This document shows, in pieces, positions 51,860 to 61,176 of a stretch of DNA of 64,000 nt; position 1 is the first letter of the stretch; every line of letters starts with the position of its first letter. Origin of the DNA: Humitalea rosea (lineage in GTDB: Bacteria > Pseudomonadota > Alphaproteobacteria > Acetobacterales > Acetobacteraceae). A program made the translations under genes and the position numbers. The notes under the pieces are model-generated. The model was not told the origin of the DNA, ran no database searches, and saw only the letters and a list, made by a program, of their open reading frames with translations. The stretch is from contig NZ_QKYU01000004.1 of assembly GCF_003253705.1 (NCBI RefSeq), positions 177,924 through 241,923 of the forward strand, in the 5' to 3' direction.

Positions 51860-52878
51860 ACCCCGATCAGCTTCACGCCGGCCCAGGCCAGCGTCGCGAT
51901 GAACACCGAGGCGAGCACGCCGAGCAGCAAGGGTGCAGCCCCCCGCGCCCGCAGCGCGCGCAGATCGGTGGAGAGGCCGAGGGCCGCGACGCTCGCCGCC
52001 AGCATCCAGGGCACCACGGCGCGGGAGGCTTCCCGGGCCTCCGGCGGCAGCACCCCGAAGGAGCCGACCACCACCAGGGCAAGGAAGCCGAAGGCGAACC
52101 AGGGGGTGGCGACCTTGGCCTCCCCCGCCGCTGCCCCGCGCCCCGCGGCCCACCAGCCCAGCACCAGCACCGCGGGTGCGAGGAGGAAGACGCGGGCGAG
52201 CTTCATCACCGTGCCGGATTGCGCGGCCTCGACCCCGCCGGCGGCGGCCGCGCCCACGGCCTGCACGACCTCATGGATGCTGGCTCCGGACCAGAGCCCG
52301 TAGCCGAGCGGGGACAGCCCGAGCGGTGCCGCAAGCAAGGGCCAGATCAGCATCGCGGCGGTGCCGCAGAGCGTGATGACGGCGAGCGAATAGGCGACGT
52401 CCTCTTCCTTGCCGCGCGTCACCTGGTTGGCGGCGACGATCGCCGAGGCGCCGCAGATCGCGGTCCCGGTGCCGATCAGCACCGCCAGCGTGCGGTCCAC
52501 CCCCATCCGCGCGCCGAGCCAGACGGTGAAGGGCAGGGTCGCGGCCACCACCACCACGGCGAGCAACAGGGCTCCCGGCCCGAGCGCCACCAATTCGGTC
52601 AGCGTGACCTGGAGCCCGAGCAGCACGATCGCCGCCCGCAGCACCGGCCGCACCGCATAGGCGATGCCCGGCTTCAGCACCTTCCGCTCGCCGAGCCCCG
52701 CACGAATCGCGATGCCGATGACCAGGGCGACCACCACCGGGTTCAGCGCGGCGAGGCCAGAGGCCCGGCGCAGCGCGATGGAGACGGCGGCGATGGCGAA
52801 GGCGGCCAGCAGCCCAGGAGCCAAGGCCCGCGGCCGGTCGAAAAAGGCGGCGCGTGGCGCATCGAGGGGAACAGCCAT
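51856..52878 (-). CDS. YeiH-family putative sulfate exporter
   Basis: 340 residues, ten or so membrane helices. The family marks are LKPGIAYAVRPVLRAAIVLL, VLIGTGTAICGASAIVAANQ and SGASIHEVVQAVGAAAAG. Relatives are annotated as sulfate or sulfonate exporters; evidence for that role is thin. Divergent from the TAXI receptor gene with 225 nt between; coupled to the NHL propeller. Confidence 0.85.
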   Translation of the reverse strand: MAVPLDAPRAAFFDRPRALAPGLLAAFAIAAVSIALRRASGLAALNPVVVALVIGIAIRAGLGERKVLKPGIAYAVRPVLRAAIVLLGLQVTLTELVALGPGALLLAVVVVAATLPFTVWLGARMGVDRTLAVLIGTGTAICGASAIVAANQVTRGKEEDVAYSLAVITLCGTAAMLIWPLLAAPLGLSPLGYGLWSGASIHEVVQAVGAAAAGGVEAAQSGTVMKLARVFLLAPAVLVLGWWAAGRGAAAGEAKVATPWFAFGFLALVVVGSFGVLPPEAREASRAVVPWMLAASVAALGLSTDLRALRARGAAPLLLGVLASVFIATLAWAGVKLIGV

Positions 52879-53103
52879 GGGTTCGTGCAGCACTCCGCGG
52901 CCCGGGATCGGCCGAGCCTCAGGCTTGCCGCCAGGGCCGCCGCCGGTCAACCGGGGAGAGGCGGCGCCACGGGCATCTGCGGCGCAAGTGGCACCAAAAC
53001 AGGCGGTGCGGTGGCCGGAGGCACGGAAAAGGCGACGAATCCCGGCTTGCGAACACGCGCGGCGCTGGTCCAAGGTCCCGCATCGAACCGAAGGGGGCTC
53101 CCG

Positions 53104-54093
53104 ATGACCATTCTGACATCCCGCCGCGCGCTGATCGCCGGCACCGCACTTGCCGTGCCCTTCATCCGCACCGCCGCCGCGGCGGAACAGACGCTGGAAT
53201 GGGTGGCGGGCTCGCTCGGTGGCGGCTGGTACACCATGGCCGCCGGCCTCGCGACCATCATCCAGGAAGAAAACCCCGAGATCCGCATCCGCGTCGTCCC
53301 CGGCGGCGGGCTGGCCAATGCGACCCGCATCAACAATGGCCAGAGCCAGATCGGCTGGGGCATCGATGCCTTCGCCGCCAATGCGGTGAAGGGCGAGGAA
53401 CCCTACACCTTCGTGCACGACAAGCTGCGCAGCCTCGGCACCGGCTATTCCCCGACCGACCATTACCTGCTGCGCAAGGCCGATGGCGGCCCGACCACGA
53501 TGCGCGAGATCCTGTTGCAGCCGGGGCTGAAGATCGGCGTGCCGCAGCGCTCCAGCACCGATGAGATGACGTTGCAGCGCATCCTGAAGTTCATCGGCAG
53601 CAGCCCGGATGCGATCCGCAGCGGCGGCGGGCGCTACCTCAACGGCTCCTATGCCGACCTCACCTCGGCCTTCGTCGATGGCCAGGTGGATTACGTCTAT
53701 GTCGCCTTGGCCCGCCCGGCCGCGATGCTGATAGAAATCGCCCAGGGCCGCCGCGCGGGCCAGCTCGTCGCTTTCCCGGACGATATCCGCAACCATCTGT
53801 CGGAGCGCTATTCCTATGCGCAGTCCGACCTGCCGGTCGGCGTCTACCCCGCGCTGCAGACCGTGCCGCTGAAGCTGACCGCCATGGACAGCGTCGTGCT
53901 GGTCAATTCCAGCATCCCGGATGCGACGGTCCAGGCCATCGCCAAGACCCTGATCGGCGCCAAGGGCGCGCGCATGACCGCGATCCACGCGAGCATGGCG
54001 GCCTTCGACCCCAAGGCCGCGGCGGCCTATACCGGCGTGCCGCTGCATCCGGGTGCGGCCGCGGCGTTCCGCGCCGCCGGCGCGCTGGCCTGA
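53104..54093 (+). CDS. TAXI-type TRAP transporter solute receptor
   Basis: 329 residues. Twin-Arg-like signal SRRALIAGTALAVPFIRTAA AAEQ, then the TAXI core WVAGSLGGGWYTMAAGLATI IQE, RINNGQSQIGWGIDAFAANA and FVDGQVDYVYVALARPAAML. Periplasmic receptor for the fused TRAP permease that starts 31 nt later. Ligand unknown (TAXI receptors often bind glutamate, dicarboxylates or aromatic acids). Confidence 0.88.
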   Translation: MTILTSRRALIAGTALAVPFIRTAAAAEQTLEWVAGSLGGGWYTMAAGLATIIQEENPEIRIRVVPGGGLANATRINNGQSQIGWGIDAFAANAVKGEEPYTFVHDKLRSLGTGYSPTDHYLLRKADGGPTTMREILLQPGLKIGVPQRSSTDEMTLQRILKFIGSSPDAIRSGGGRYLNGSYADLTSAFVDGQVDYVYVALARPAAMLIEIAQGRRAGQLVAFPDDIRNHLSERYSYAQSDLPVGVYPALQTVPLKLTAMDSVVLVNSSIPDATVQAIAKTLIGAKGARMTAIHASMAAFDPKAAAAYTGVPLHPGAAAAFRAAGALA

Positions 54094-54124
54094 TGCCGGT
54101 GGCGGGCGAGCGGCCTCTTCTCTG

Positions 54125-56008
54125 ATGCGGGAACTTTCTGGGCCGTTGCGCCTGCTTGTCTACGGGTGGTTGGCGGCAGTGGCCGGCGTCCACCTCTATT
54201 TCGGGGGCTTCGGCTTCCCCGAGCCAATCGGGATGCGCGGGTTTCACCTGCTCGCCTTCGTGCCGGTCTGCTTCCTGCTATGGCCGGCCTTGAAGACCTC
54301 GCGGATGGACCGGCCGACCCTGCTCGACTGGGCCTGGGCGGTCGCCTCGGGGCTGCCGCATGCCTGGGTGATGTGGAACTGGGACGTGGTCTCGGACCGC
54401 ATGGAATATGTCGATCCCTTCGGCCCGTTCTACATGCTGCTCGGCATCACCACGATCGTGACGCTGCTGGAGGCGACGCGGCGCGCGGTCGAGCCGGGCC
54501 TGGCCTGCATGATCATCGCCTCCCTGCTCTACATGCTCCTCGGGCCCTGGCTGCCGGGGGTGCTGAACACCCGCGTCTTCACATGGTCGGAGATCGTGGA
54601 AAGCGCCTGGCTGGTGCCAACGGCGGGCGGCGTCTATGGGCCGCTGACGGGGATCGTCGCGACCACCATCGCGGTCTTCATCCTGTTCGGCTCCTTCCTG
54701 CAGGCTTCCGGCACGGGGCGGCTGTTCACCAACCTCGGCGCCGCCGCGGCCGGGCGCTTTTCCGGCGGGCCGGCCAAGGTGGCGGTGGTCACCTCCGGCC
54801 TGTTCGGGACGATGAGCGGGTCTTCCGTCTCCAACGTCATCACCACCGGGGCGATGACGATCCCGCTGATGATCCGCATCGGCTACGCCCCGGCCGTCGC
54901 CGCGGGCATTGAGGCCGCGGCCTCGGTCGGCGGCGCGCTGATGCCGCCGGTGATGGGGGCCGCGGCCTTCGTGATGGCCGAGATCACCAACATCCCCTAT
55001 TCGGAGATCGTCGTCGCCGCGGCGATCGGCGGCGTGCTGTATTATTTCGCCATCCTGGCGGCGGTGCATTTCGAGGCCAAGAAGCTCGGCCTGCGCCCGA
55101 TGACCCGCGAGGAAGTGCCGCCCTGGCGCGAGGTGCTGGCCGATGCCCATCTGCTCATTCCGATCGGCGTGCTGGTCTGGCTGATGGGCGCGCGCTGGTC
55201 GGGCAATTACGCCGCCTTCTGGGCCTGCATGGCGATGGTCGCCGTCGCCTTCCTGCGGCGGCGGAGCCGGATGGGACCGCGCCAGATCCTGGCCGCGCTG
55301 ATCAATGCCGGGCTGACCATGGCGCCGCTGGCGGTCACCATCGCGGGGGCGGGCATCGTCGTCTCCTGCCTGACGGCGACCGGAATGGTCGTGGCCTTCG
55401 GCGGCATCATCAAGGGGCTGGCGGGCGGGTCCCTGCCGCTGCTGCTGATCCTGCTGGCGGCGACGGTGCTGGTGCTGGGCATGGGGATTCCGACCACGCC
55501 CTCCTATATCATCGCCGCGGCGATCGGCGTGCCGCAGCTGATCGAGATGGGCATCCCGATGCTCGCGGCGCATCTCTTCATCTTCTATTTCGCGGTACTG
55601 GCCGATGCGACGCCCCCGGTGGCGGCGGCGGCCTTCGCGGCCAGCGCGATCGCCAAATCCGGGCCGACAATCAGCAGCCTGCATGCGACGCGCTTCGGCA
55701 TCGCCGGCTTCACCATCGGCTTCGCCTTCATCTACGACCCGGCGATCATGTTCCAGGGCAGCGCCTGGACGATCTTCGCCGCGACGGCGACGCAGGTGGC
55801 GGCGCTGACCCTGATCACCTCGGCCTGGGCGGGCTTCCTGCTGCGGCCGCTCGGCTGGCCCCTGCGCCTGCTCGTCGGCGCGGCCGGGCTGTTCGGGGCC
55901 TTCGGGCATGTGGTGCCGGATGATGCGCGGCTTGGCGTGGTCATCATCATGCTGGGGCTGGCGTTCACCGGCCAGTGGATGACACGATTGCGCACCGCGC
56001 CCGGCTGA
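54125..56008 (+). CDS. Fused TRAP transporter permease (DctQM type)
   Basis: 627 residues, about 16 membrane helices; the small 4-helix and large 12-helix subunits are joined in one chain, as in TAXI-TRAP systems. Marks: FGTMSGSSVSNVITTGAMTI PLM, SVGGALMPPVMGAAAFVMAE and GMGIPTTPSYIIAAAIGVPQ. Imports the ligand with Na+ or H+. ATG 54125 with CTCTTCTCTG upstream, weak ribosome-binding site. Confidence 0.9.
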   Translation: MRELSGPLRLLVYGWLAAVAGVHLYFGGFGFPEPIGMRGFHLLAFVPVCFLLWPALKTSRMDRPTLLDWAWAVASGLPHAWVMWNWDVVSDRMEYVDPFGPFYMLLGITTIVTLLEATRRAVEPGLACMIIASLLYMLLGPWLPGVLNTRVFTWSEIVESAWLVPTAGGVYGPLTGIVATTIAVFILFGSFLQASGTGRLFTNLGAAAAGRFSGGPAKVAVVTSGLFGTMSGSSVSNVITTGAMTIPLMIRIGYAPAVAAGIEAAASVGGALMPPVMGAAAFVMAEITNIPYSEIVVAAAIGGVLYYFAILAAVHFEAKKLGLRPMTREEVPPWREVLADAHLLIPIGVLVWLMGARWSGNYAAFWACMAMVAVAFLRRRSRMGPRQILAALINAGLTMAPLAVTIAGAGIVVSCLTATGMVVAFGGIIKGLAGGSLPLLLILLAATVLVLGMGIPTTPSYIIAAAIGVPQLIEMGIPMLAAHLFIFYFAVLADATPPVAAAAFAASAIAKSGPTISSLHATRFGIAGFTIGFAFIYDPAIMFQGSAWTIFAATATQVAALTLITSAWAGFLLRPLGWPLRLLVGAAGLFGAFGHVVPDDARLGVVIIMLGLAFTGQWMTRLRTAPG

Positions 56009-56042
56009 GGCCGTTCGCGGCCACACGGGAGAAGAAAAAAAC

Positions 56043-57071
56043 ATGCGCAACGCAGCCCTCGCCCTCGCGGCGTCGTTCGGGCTTTTGTCCGCGGCGCCTG
56101 CCCTGGCCCAGGTCGCCGCCGGGCCCACGCTCTCCGCCGTTCGCGCCAAGGGCATGCTGGATTGCGGCGCACACCCGGGTTCGCCCGGGCTCGGGATGAT
56201 GGACAGCCGCGGCGTCTATAGCGGGTTGGATGCCGATACCTGCCGCGCCATCGCCGCCGCCGTGCTGGGCGATGCGCAGAAGGTGCGCTGGACCATCCTC
56301 ACCTCCACGACGCGCCTGCCGGCGCTGCAATCGGGCCAGATCGACGTGCTCTCGCGCAGCACCACCTGGACCCATGGGCGCGACACGGCGAATGGGCTCA
56401 ACTTCACGGCGGTGAATTTCTACGACGGCCAGGGCTTCCTGGTCCGGCGCAGCACCGGCGTGACCCGCGCCGCCGAGCTTGGCAATGCGACCATCTGCGT
56501 GACCGCGGGCAGCACCAGCGAGCTGAACCTCGCCGACTGGTCGCGCACCAACAACATCCCGATCCATCCGCTGGTGTTCGAGAACAACACCGAGACGCAT
56601 CTGGCCTATGGCAATGGCCGTTGCGACGCCTTCACCACCGACATCAGCCAGCTCACCGGCGTCCGCACCACGCTGCAACAGCCGCAGGAGCACATCATCC
56701 TGCCCGATGTCATCAGCAAGGAGCCGCTGGCGCCCGCGGTGCGGCATGGTGACGACCAGTGGTTCGACATCGTGCGCTGGACCGTCTTCGCGCTGATCGA
56801 GGCGGAGGAGCTGGGCGTGACCCAGGCCAATGCCGAGGCGATGCTGCAAAGCGAGAACCCCTCCATCCGCCGCTTGCTCGGCGTCGCGGGCGATCATGGC
56901 CCGGTGATGGGGCTGGACCGGCGCTGGGCCTATAATGCGATCCGCGCGGTGGGCAATTACGGCGAGATCTACGAACGCAACGTCGGCCCCAACAGCCCGA
57001 GCCAACTGCCGCGCGGCCTCAATGCGCTGTGGAACAAGGGCGGGCTGATGTACGCGCCGCCGATCCGCTGA
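56043..57071 (+). CDS. General L-amino-acid ABC transporter receptor, AapJ-like
   Basis: 342 residues. Signal peptide MRNAALALAASFGLLSAAPA LAQ, then LSAVRAKGMLDCGAHPGSPG, GVYSGLDADTCRAIAAAVLG, RSTTWTHGRDTANGLNFTAV, and TLPDVISKEPLAPAVRHGDD-like end: AapJ pattern. No AapQ, M or P in the window, so the receptor is orphan here. 34 nt after the TRAP permease, perhaps in the same transcript. Confidence 0.85.
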   Translation: MRNAALALAASFGLLSAAPALAQVAAGPTLSAVRAKGMLDCGAHPGSPGLGMMDSRGVYSGLDADTCRAIAAAVLGDAQKVRWTILTSTTRLPALQSGQIDVLSRSTTWTHGRDTANGLNFTAVNFYDGQGFLVRRSTGVTRAAELGNATICVTAGSTSELNLADWSRTNNIPIHPLVFENNTETHLAYGNGRCDAFTTDISQLTGVRTTLQQPQEHIILPDVISKEPLAPAVRHGDDQWFDIVRWTVFALIEAEELGVTQANAEAMLQSENPSIRRLLGVAGDHGPVMGLDRRWAYNAIRAVGNYGEIYERNVGPNSPSQLPRGLNALWNKGGLMYAPPIR

Positions 57072-57265
57072 CACCAGCGATGGCCCGGGGCATGACCCAG
57101 GGCCATCGCCTGCCTTTTACGCAGTCGCCGGTATTTCGCCCAATCCTTCGGCTGCCCCCCGCCGCGTTGCAGCATTTTTGCGCGCCGACGCCCCGAGTTG
57201 CGTTGCGAGCGCCGCCGCCTTGTCGATAGCCTGCCCAGGATACGAAAATATACTGGAGTAGTGCC

Positions 57266-58342
57266 ATGAAAATCGGGGTCTTCCTGCCGATTGGTAACAA
57301 TGGATGGCTGATCTCAAGCACATCCCCGCAATACAAGCCAAGCTTTGACCTGAACAAGGAAGTCACGCTGAAGGCCGAGAAATTCGGCTTCGAATTTGCC
57401 TTGTCGATGATCAAGCTGCGCGGGTTTGGCGGCCCCAGTGAATACTGGGACTACAACATGGAAAGCTTCACCCTGATGGCCGGCCTCGCGGCGGTCACCA
57501 CCAAGATCAAGCTGTTTGCCTCGGTCGCAGTGCTGACGGTGCCGCCCGCGCTCATCGCGCGGATGGCCAGCACCATCGACAGCATCAGCCACGGCCGCTT
57601 CGGCGTGAACATCGTCTCCGGCTGGCAGAAGGCCGAATATGAACAGATGGGGATCTGGCCGGGCGAGGAACACTTCGCGCATCGCTACGAGATCTGTTCC
57701 GAATACGTCCAGGTGATGAAGGACCTCTGGGCCACCGGCCACTCCGACTTCAAGGGCGATTTCTACAAGATGACGGATTGCCGGATGGCGCCGACGCCCT
57801 CCACCAAGATCGATGTGATCTCCGCCGGGCAGTCGAACCGCGGCATGCGCTTCGCCGCCGAATACGCCGACTACAACTTCATCAGCGCGGGTGGCATCAA
57901 CGATGTCTCCAAGGTCACGGCCCATACCGAGCGTCTGATCGCGGCCAATACGGCGGCGGGCGCCTCCTGCGAGGCCATGCTGCTGATGATGATCATCGCC
58001 GATGAGACCGATGAGGCGGCGATGAAGAAATGGGAGCATTACGTCGAAGGCACCGACCTTGAGGCGCTGGGCTGGCGGGATTCCCAGGCTGCGGCGGATG
58101 TGAAGGCCGAGGCGCATTCCACCGTCGGGCGCATGGTCACCTCCGACCGGGTGCCGACGAACATGCTGCGGCTGATCGGCTCCTACGAGACGGTGGCCAA
58201 GCATATGGACGAGTTGGCGGCCATCCCGGGGCTCTCCGGCGTGATGCTGACCTTCGATGACTTCCTCATCGGCATGGAGCAGTTCGGCACCCGCATCCAG
58301 CCGCTGATGAAGTGCCGCCAGCCCCAGCACCAGGCCGCCTGA
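57266..58342 (+). CDS. rutA: RutA-type flavin-dependent pyrimidine monooxygenase
   Basis: 358 residues, close in order and length to E. coli RutA: MKIGVFLPIGNNGWLISSTS, FALSMIKLRGFGGPSEYWD, ESFTLMAGLAAVTTKI, SHGRFGVNIVSGWQKAEYEQ MGIWPGEE, CRMAPTPSTKIDVISAGQSN and VMLTFDDFLIGMEQFGTRIQ. RutA uses a flavin N5-(per)oxide to open the uracil/thymine ring to ureidoacrylate. GGAG 7 nt before ATG. First gene of a dense operon; the reductase RutF and rutC-E are not visible. Substrate here could be uracil or another N-heterocycle. Confidence 0.88.
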   Translation: MKIGVFLPIGNNGWLISSTSPQYKPSFDLNKEVTLKAEKFGFEFALSMIKLRGFGGPSEYWDYNMESFTLMAGLAAVTTKIKLFASVAVLTVPPALIARMASTIDSISHGRFGVNIVSGWQKAEYEQMGIWPGEEHFAHRYEICSEYVQVMKDLWATGHSDFKGDFYKMTDCRMAPTPSTKIDVISAGQSNRGMRFAAEYADYNFISAGGINDVSKVTAHTERLIAANTAAGASCEAMLLMMIIADETDEAAMKKWEHYVEGTDLEALGWRDSQAAADVKAEAHSTVGRMVTSDRVPTNMLRLIGSYETVAKHMDELAAIPGLSGVMLTFDDFLIGMEQFGTRIQPLMKCRQPQHQAA

Positions 58343-58345
58343 GCC

Positions 58346-59449
58346 TTGGCGGCACCGCCGGTCATCAGGCAGCTCGACCTCGAGCTACGCAACATCCGCA
58401 AGCGCTACGGCAGCTTCACCGCGGTCGATGACGTCTCGCTGAAGGTGGAGCCCGGGCAGTTCGTCTGCCTGCTCGGCCCCTCCGGCTGCGGCAAGACCAC
58501 GACCTTGCGCTGCGTCGCGGGGCTGGAGGAGCCGGACCAGGGCGGCATCCTGATCGGCGGGCGCGAGGTGACCGGCGATCCGCCCTGGAAGCGCGACATC
58601 GCCATGATGTTCCAGGATTTCGCGCTGTTCCCCCATATGAGCGTCGCCAGGCAGGTCGGCTTCGGGCTGGAGATGCTGAAGAAGCCGAAGGCCGAGATCG
58701 CCAAGCGCGTGGCCGAGGTGCTCGCCTCCTTCGAGATCACGCAACTGGCCGAACGCCGCCCCGGGCAATTGTCGGGCGGCCAGAAGCAGCGCGTGGCCCT
58801 GGCGCGGGCCATGATCACCGAGCCGCGCATCCTGCTGCTGGACGAGCCGATCGGCGCGCTGGACTACTCGCTGCGCGAGACGGTGATGCTGGAGTTGAAG
58901 TCGCTGCAACGCCGCACCGGCATCAGCTTCATCTGGGTCACGCATGACCAGAACGAGGCGTTTTCCCTGGGCGATCTCGTCGTGGTCATGAACCATGCGA
59001 AGATCGAGCAGCAGGGGCCGCCGCAGGACATCCTGTCGCGCCCCCGCACCCCCTTCGTCGCCGGCTTCATCCAGGGCAACAACGTCTTCCACGGCAAGGC
59101 CGGCCGCGCGCAGGGCGGGGTTCTGGAGGTCGAGACCCCGCTCGGCGCCTTCGGCGTGCCGCTGCTCGACCTTGCCACGCCGGCGCCGGGCAGCCCGCTG
59201 AGCTTCTCCGTACGCGCGGAACGGCTGATCGAACGGCCCGACGAGTCCGTGCCCAACCGCATCGCGCTGCGCTGCATCACCGTCGAGTATTTCGGCGCCT
59301 TCCGCCGCCATGTGCTGGAAGGTGCCGGCGGGGCGGTGGTGAAATACGACCAGTTCGGCGCCCTGCCGCAGAGCATCCGCGAGGGCGAGCAGATCACGCT
59401 CGGCTGGGCGGCGGAGAATGGCGTGCTGCACCGGGCCACGCCTGCATGA
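58346..59449 (+). CDS. Spermidine/putrescine-type ABC transporter ATPase (PotA-like)
   Basis: 367 residues from TTG 58346, 3 nt after rutA. Walker A GPSGCGKTTTLRCVAGLEE, Q-loop MMFQDFALFPHMSV, signature LSGGQKQRVALARAMITEPR, Walker B ILLLDEPIGALD and H-loop VTHDQNEA, then a TOBE domain (RAERLIERPDESVPN). ATGA overlap with the permease. The importer could carry polyamine-like or heterocyclic compounds. Confidence 0.9.
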   Translation: MAAPPVIRQLDLELRNIRKRYGSFTAVDDVSLKVEPGQFVCLLGPSGCGKTTTLRCVAGLEEPDQGGILIGGREVTGDPPWKRDIAMMFQDFALFPHMSVARQVGFGLEMLKKPKAEIAKRVAEVLASFEITQLAERRPGQLSGGQKQRVALARAMITEPRILLLDEPIGALDYSLRETVMLELKSLQRRTGISFIWVTHDQNEAFSLGDLVVVMNHAKIEQQGPPQDILSRPRTPFVAGFIQGNNVFHGKAGRAQGGVLEVETPLGAFGVPLLDLATPAPGSPLSFSVRAERLIERPDESVPNRIALRCITVEYFGAFRRHVLEGAGGAVVKYDQFGALPQSIREGEQITLGWAAENGVLHRATPA

Positions 59450-60309
59450 GCACGATCCGCGCAGGCTCGCCCGCCGCCTTCTGGCTCGCGCTGCCGGCAG
59501 GGCTGTGGATGGTCCTGGCGGTGGTGCTGCCGGTGCTGCTGATCGTCTGGGTGTCGCTCTGGGGTGGGCAGGGCGTGTCGCCCAACAACCCGATCACCTT
59601 CGACAATTATGCCCGCTTCCTGGCGAACGAGAGCTACCGCTGGCTCATCCTCGACACCATCGGCCAGGCCGCGATGATCATGGCGATCACCGGGGTGCTG
59701 GGCTACTGCATCGCCTATTTCCTGACGGTGAAGGTGACGAGCCCGGGCTGGCGCATCGCCTTGTTCCTCGCCTTCGTCATCCCGTTCTGGACCAGCACGC
59801 TGATCCGCGCGATCGCCTTCGTGCCGTTCCTCGGCGTCAACGGGCTGCTGAACCAGTTGCTCATCAGCCTCGGCCTCATCGAGCGGCCGATCCAGGCGTT
59901 CCTCTATTCGCGCCTCGGCATCTCGATGGCGCAGGTCTCGCTCTACACGCTGCTGGCGAGCGGGCCCGTGGTCTATATGCTGAGCAGCATCCCGCTGGCG
60001 CTGCGGGAAGCGGCGATGACGCTGAAGGCGCCGCCCATCATCGTGTTCTGGCGCATCATCCTGCCGCTGACCCTGCCGGGCATCGTGATCGGGCAGGTGC
60101 TCGTCTTCCTCAATGTGCTGGCGGATTTCATCACCGTCACCACCGTCGGCGGCAACAAGCTCGCCTTCCTCGGCAACCTCATCCTGCTGTTCTACGAGGG
60201 CTCGCAGATCCGCTCCACGGCCGTGGTCTCCGTGCTGCTCATGATCCTGATGCTTGTGGGCGTCACGGTGGCGCTGCGCGTCGTCGATATCCGCAAGCTC
60301 GGGAGCTGA
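59446..60309 (+). CDS. ABC transporter permease, PotB-like
   Basis: 287 residues, six membrane helices. FWLALPAGLWMVLAVVLPVL start, SLRWLILDTIGQAAM-like second helix, and the EAA coupling loop EAAMTLKAPPIIVFWRIILP LTLPG. Partner of the next permease and of the ATPase. ATG overlaps the ATPase stop (ATGA). Confidence 0.9.
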   Translation: MSTIRAGSPAAFWLALPAGLWMVLAVVLPVLLIVWVSLWGGQGVSPNNPITFDNYARFLANESYRWLILDTIGQAAMIMAITGVLGYCIAYFLTVKVTSPGWRIALFLAFVIPFWTSTLIRAIAFVPFLGVNGLLNQLLISLGLIERPIQAFLYSRLGISMAQVSLYTLLASGPVVYMLSSIPLALREAAMTLKAPPIIVFWRIILPLTLPGIVIGQVLVFLNVLADFITVTTVGGNKLAFLGNLILLFYEGSQIRSTAVVSVLLMILMLVGVTVALRVVDIRKLGS

Positions 60310-60314
60310 CGGCG

Positions 60315-61142
60315 ATGCATTGGAAGACGCGCTCGCGCCTGACCGGATGGGTGCTCGGCACCGTCACCATTGGGTTCCTGCTGTTCCAGTGGGCGCCGAT
60401 GTTCACCATGTTCACCCTGTCCTTCGCGGGTGAGACCGGCGGCACCACCTTCCCGATGAACGGCGTCTCGCTGCACTGGTATCGCAACCTGTGGGAGGCC
60501 GATCTCTTCGATGATTTCAAGCCGCCGATGCTGCGCTCCTTCCTGCTGGCGCTGGCCTGTTCGGCGACGACGGTGGTGCTCTCGGTCTGCGCGGCGCAGG
60601 CGATGCGCGGGCGGTTCCGCGGCAATGGGCTGTATTTCTATCTGCTGCTGCTCGGACTGATGGCGCCGGGCATCCTGGTCGGCTTCGGCTTCGCGATCCT
60701 GACGCGTCTGCTCGGCATCGAGGGCAGCTGGAACACCACCGCCTATGTCGTCCATGTCAGCTGGGCGCTGCCCTTCGGCTTCCTCACCATGCTCGCCGTG
60801 TTCAACCGCTTCGACCCGAAGCTGGAGGAAGCGGCGCTGACCTTGGGTGCCACGCGGGTGATCGCCTTCCGCCGGATCACCTGGCCGATCATCCTGCCGG
60901 GCGTCATCGGCACGGCGCTGTTCGGCTTCTCGCTGTCCTATGATGAGTATGCGCGCACGCTGTTCACCGCCGGCAGCGACGGCACGCTGCCGCTCGCCGT
61001 GATGGCGCAGCTCGACCGGCAGCTTACGCCGGAGCTCTACGCCATCGGCTCCGTCACCACCGCGATGTCGCTCATCGTCATCGCCCTTTGCAGCATCGGC
61101 TTCTGGCTGCGCGCCCGTGCGCTGCGCGGGCGGCCGGCGTGA
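60315..61142 (+). CDS. ABC transporter permease, PotC-like
   Basis: 275 residues, six helices. MHWKTRSRLTGWVLGTVTIG, FPMNGVSLHWYRNLWEADLF, and the EAA loop EEAALTLGATRVIAFRRITW PIILPG. ATG 60315, 5 nt after the PotB-like stop. Forms the importer channel with PotB. Confidence 0.9.
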   Translation: MHWKTRSRLTGWVLGTVTIGFLLFQWAPMFTMFTLSFAGETGGTTFPMNGVSLHWYRNLWEADLFDDFKPPMLRSFLLALACSATTVVLSVCAAQAMRGRFRGNGLYFYLLLLGLMAPGILVGFGFAILTRLLGIEGSWNTTAYVVHVSWALPFGFLTMLAVFNRFDPKLEEAALTLGATRVIAFRRITWPIILPGVIGTALFGFSLSYDEYARTLFTAGSDGTLPLAVMAQLDRQLTPELYAIGSVTTAMSLIVIALCSIGFWLRARALRGRPA

Positions 61143-61176
61143 CCATCCCCTCAACCGAGACAACAGGAGACATGCC

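Noticed and set aside
57072..57265. Promoter for the RutA operon
   Set aside because: AATATACT is -10-like, but no -35 at 16-18 nt could be matched, so no promoter is called.
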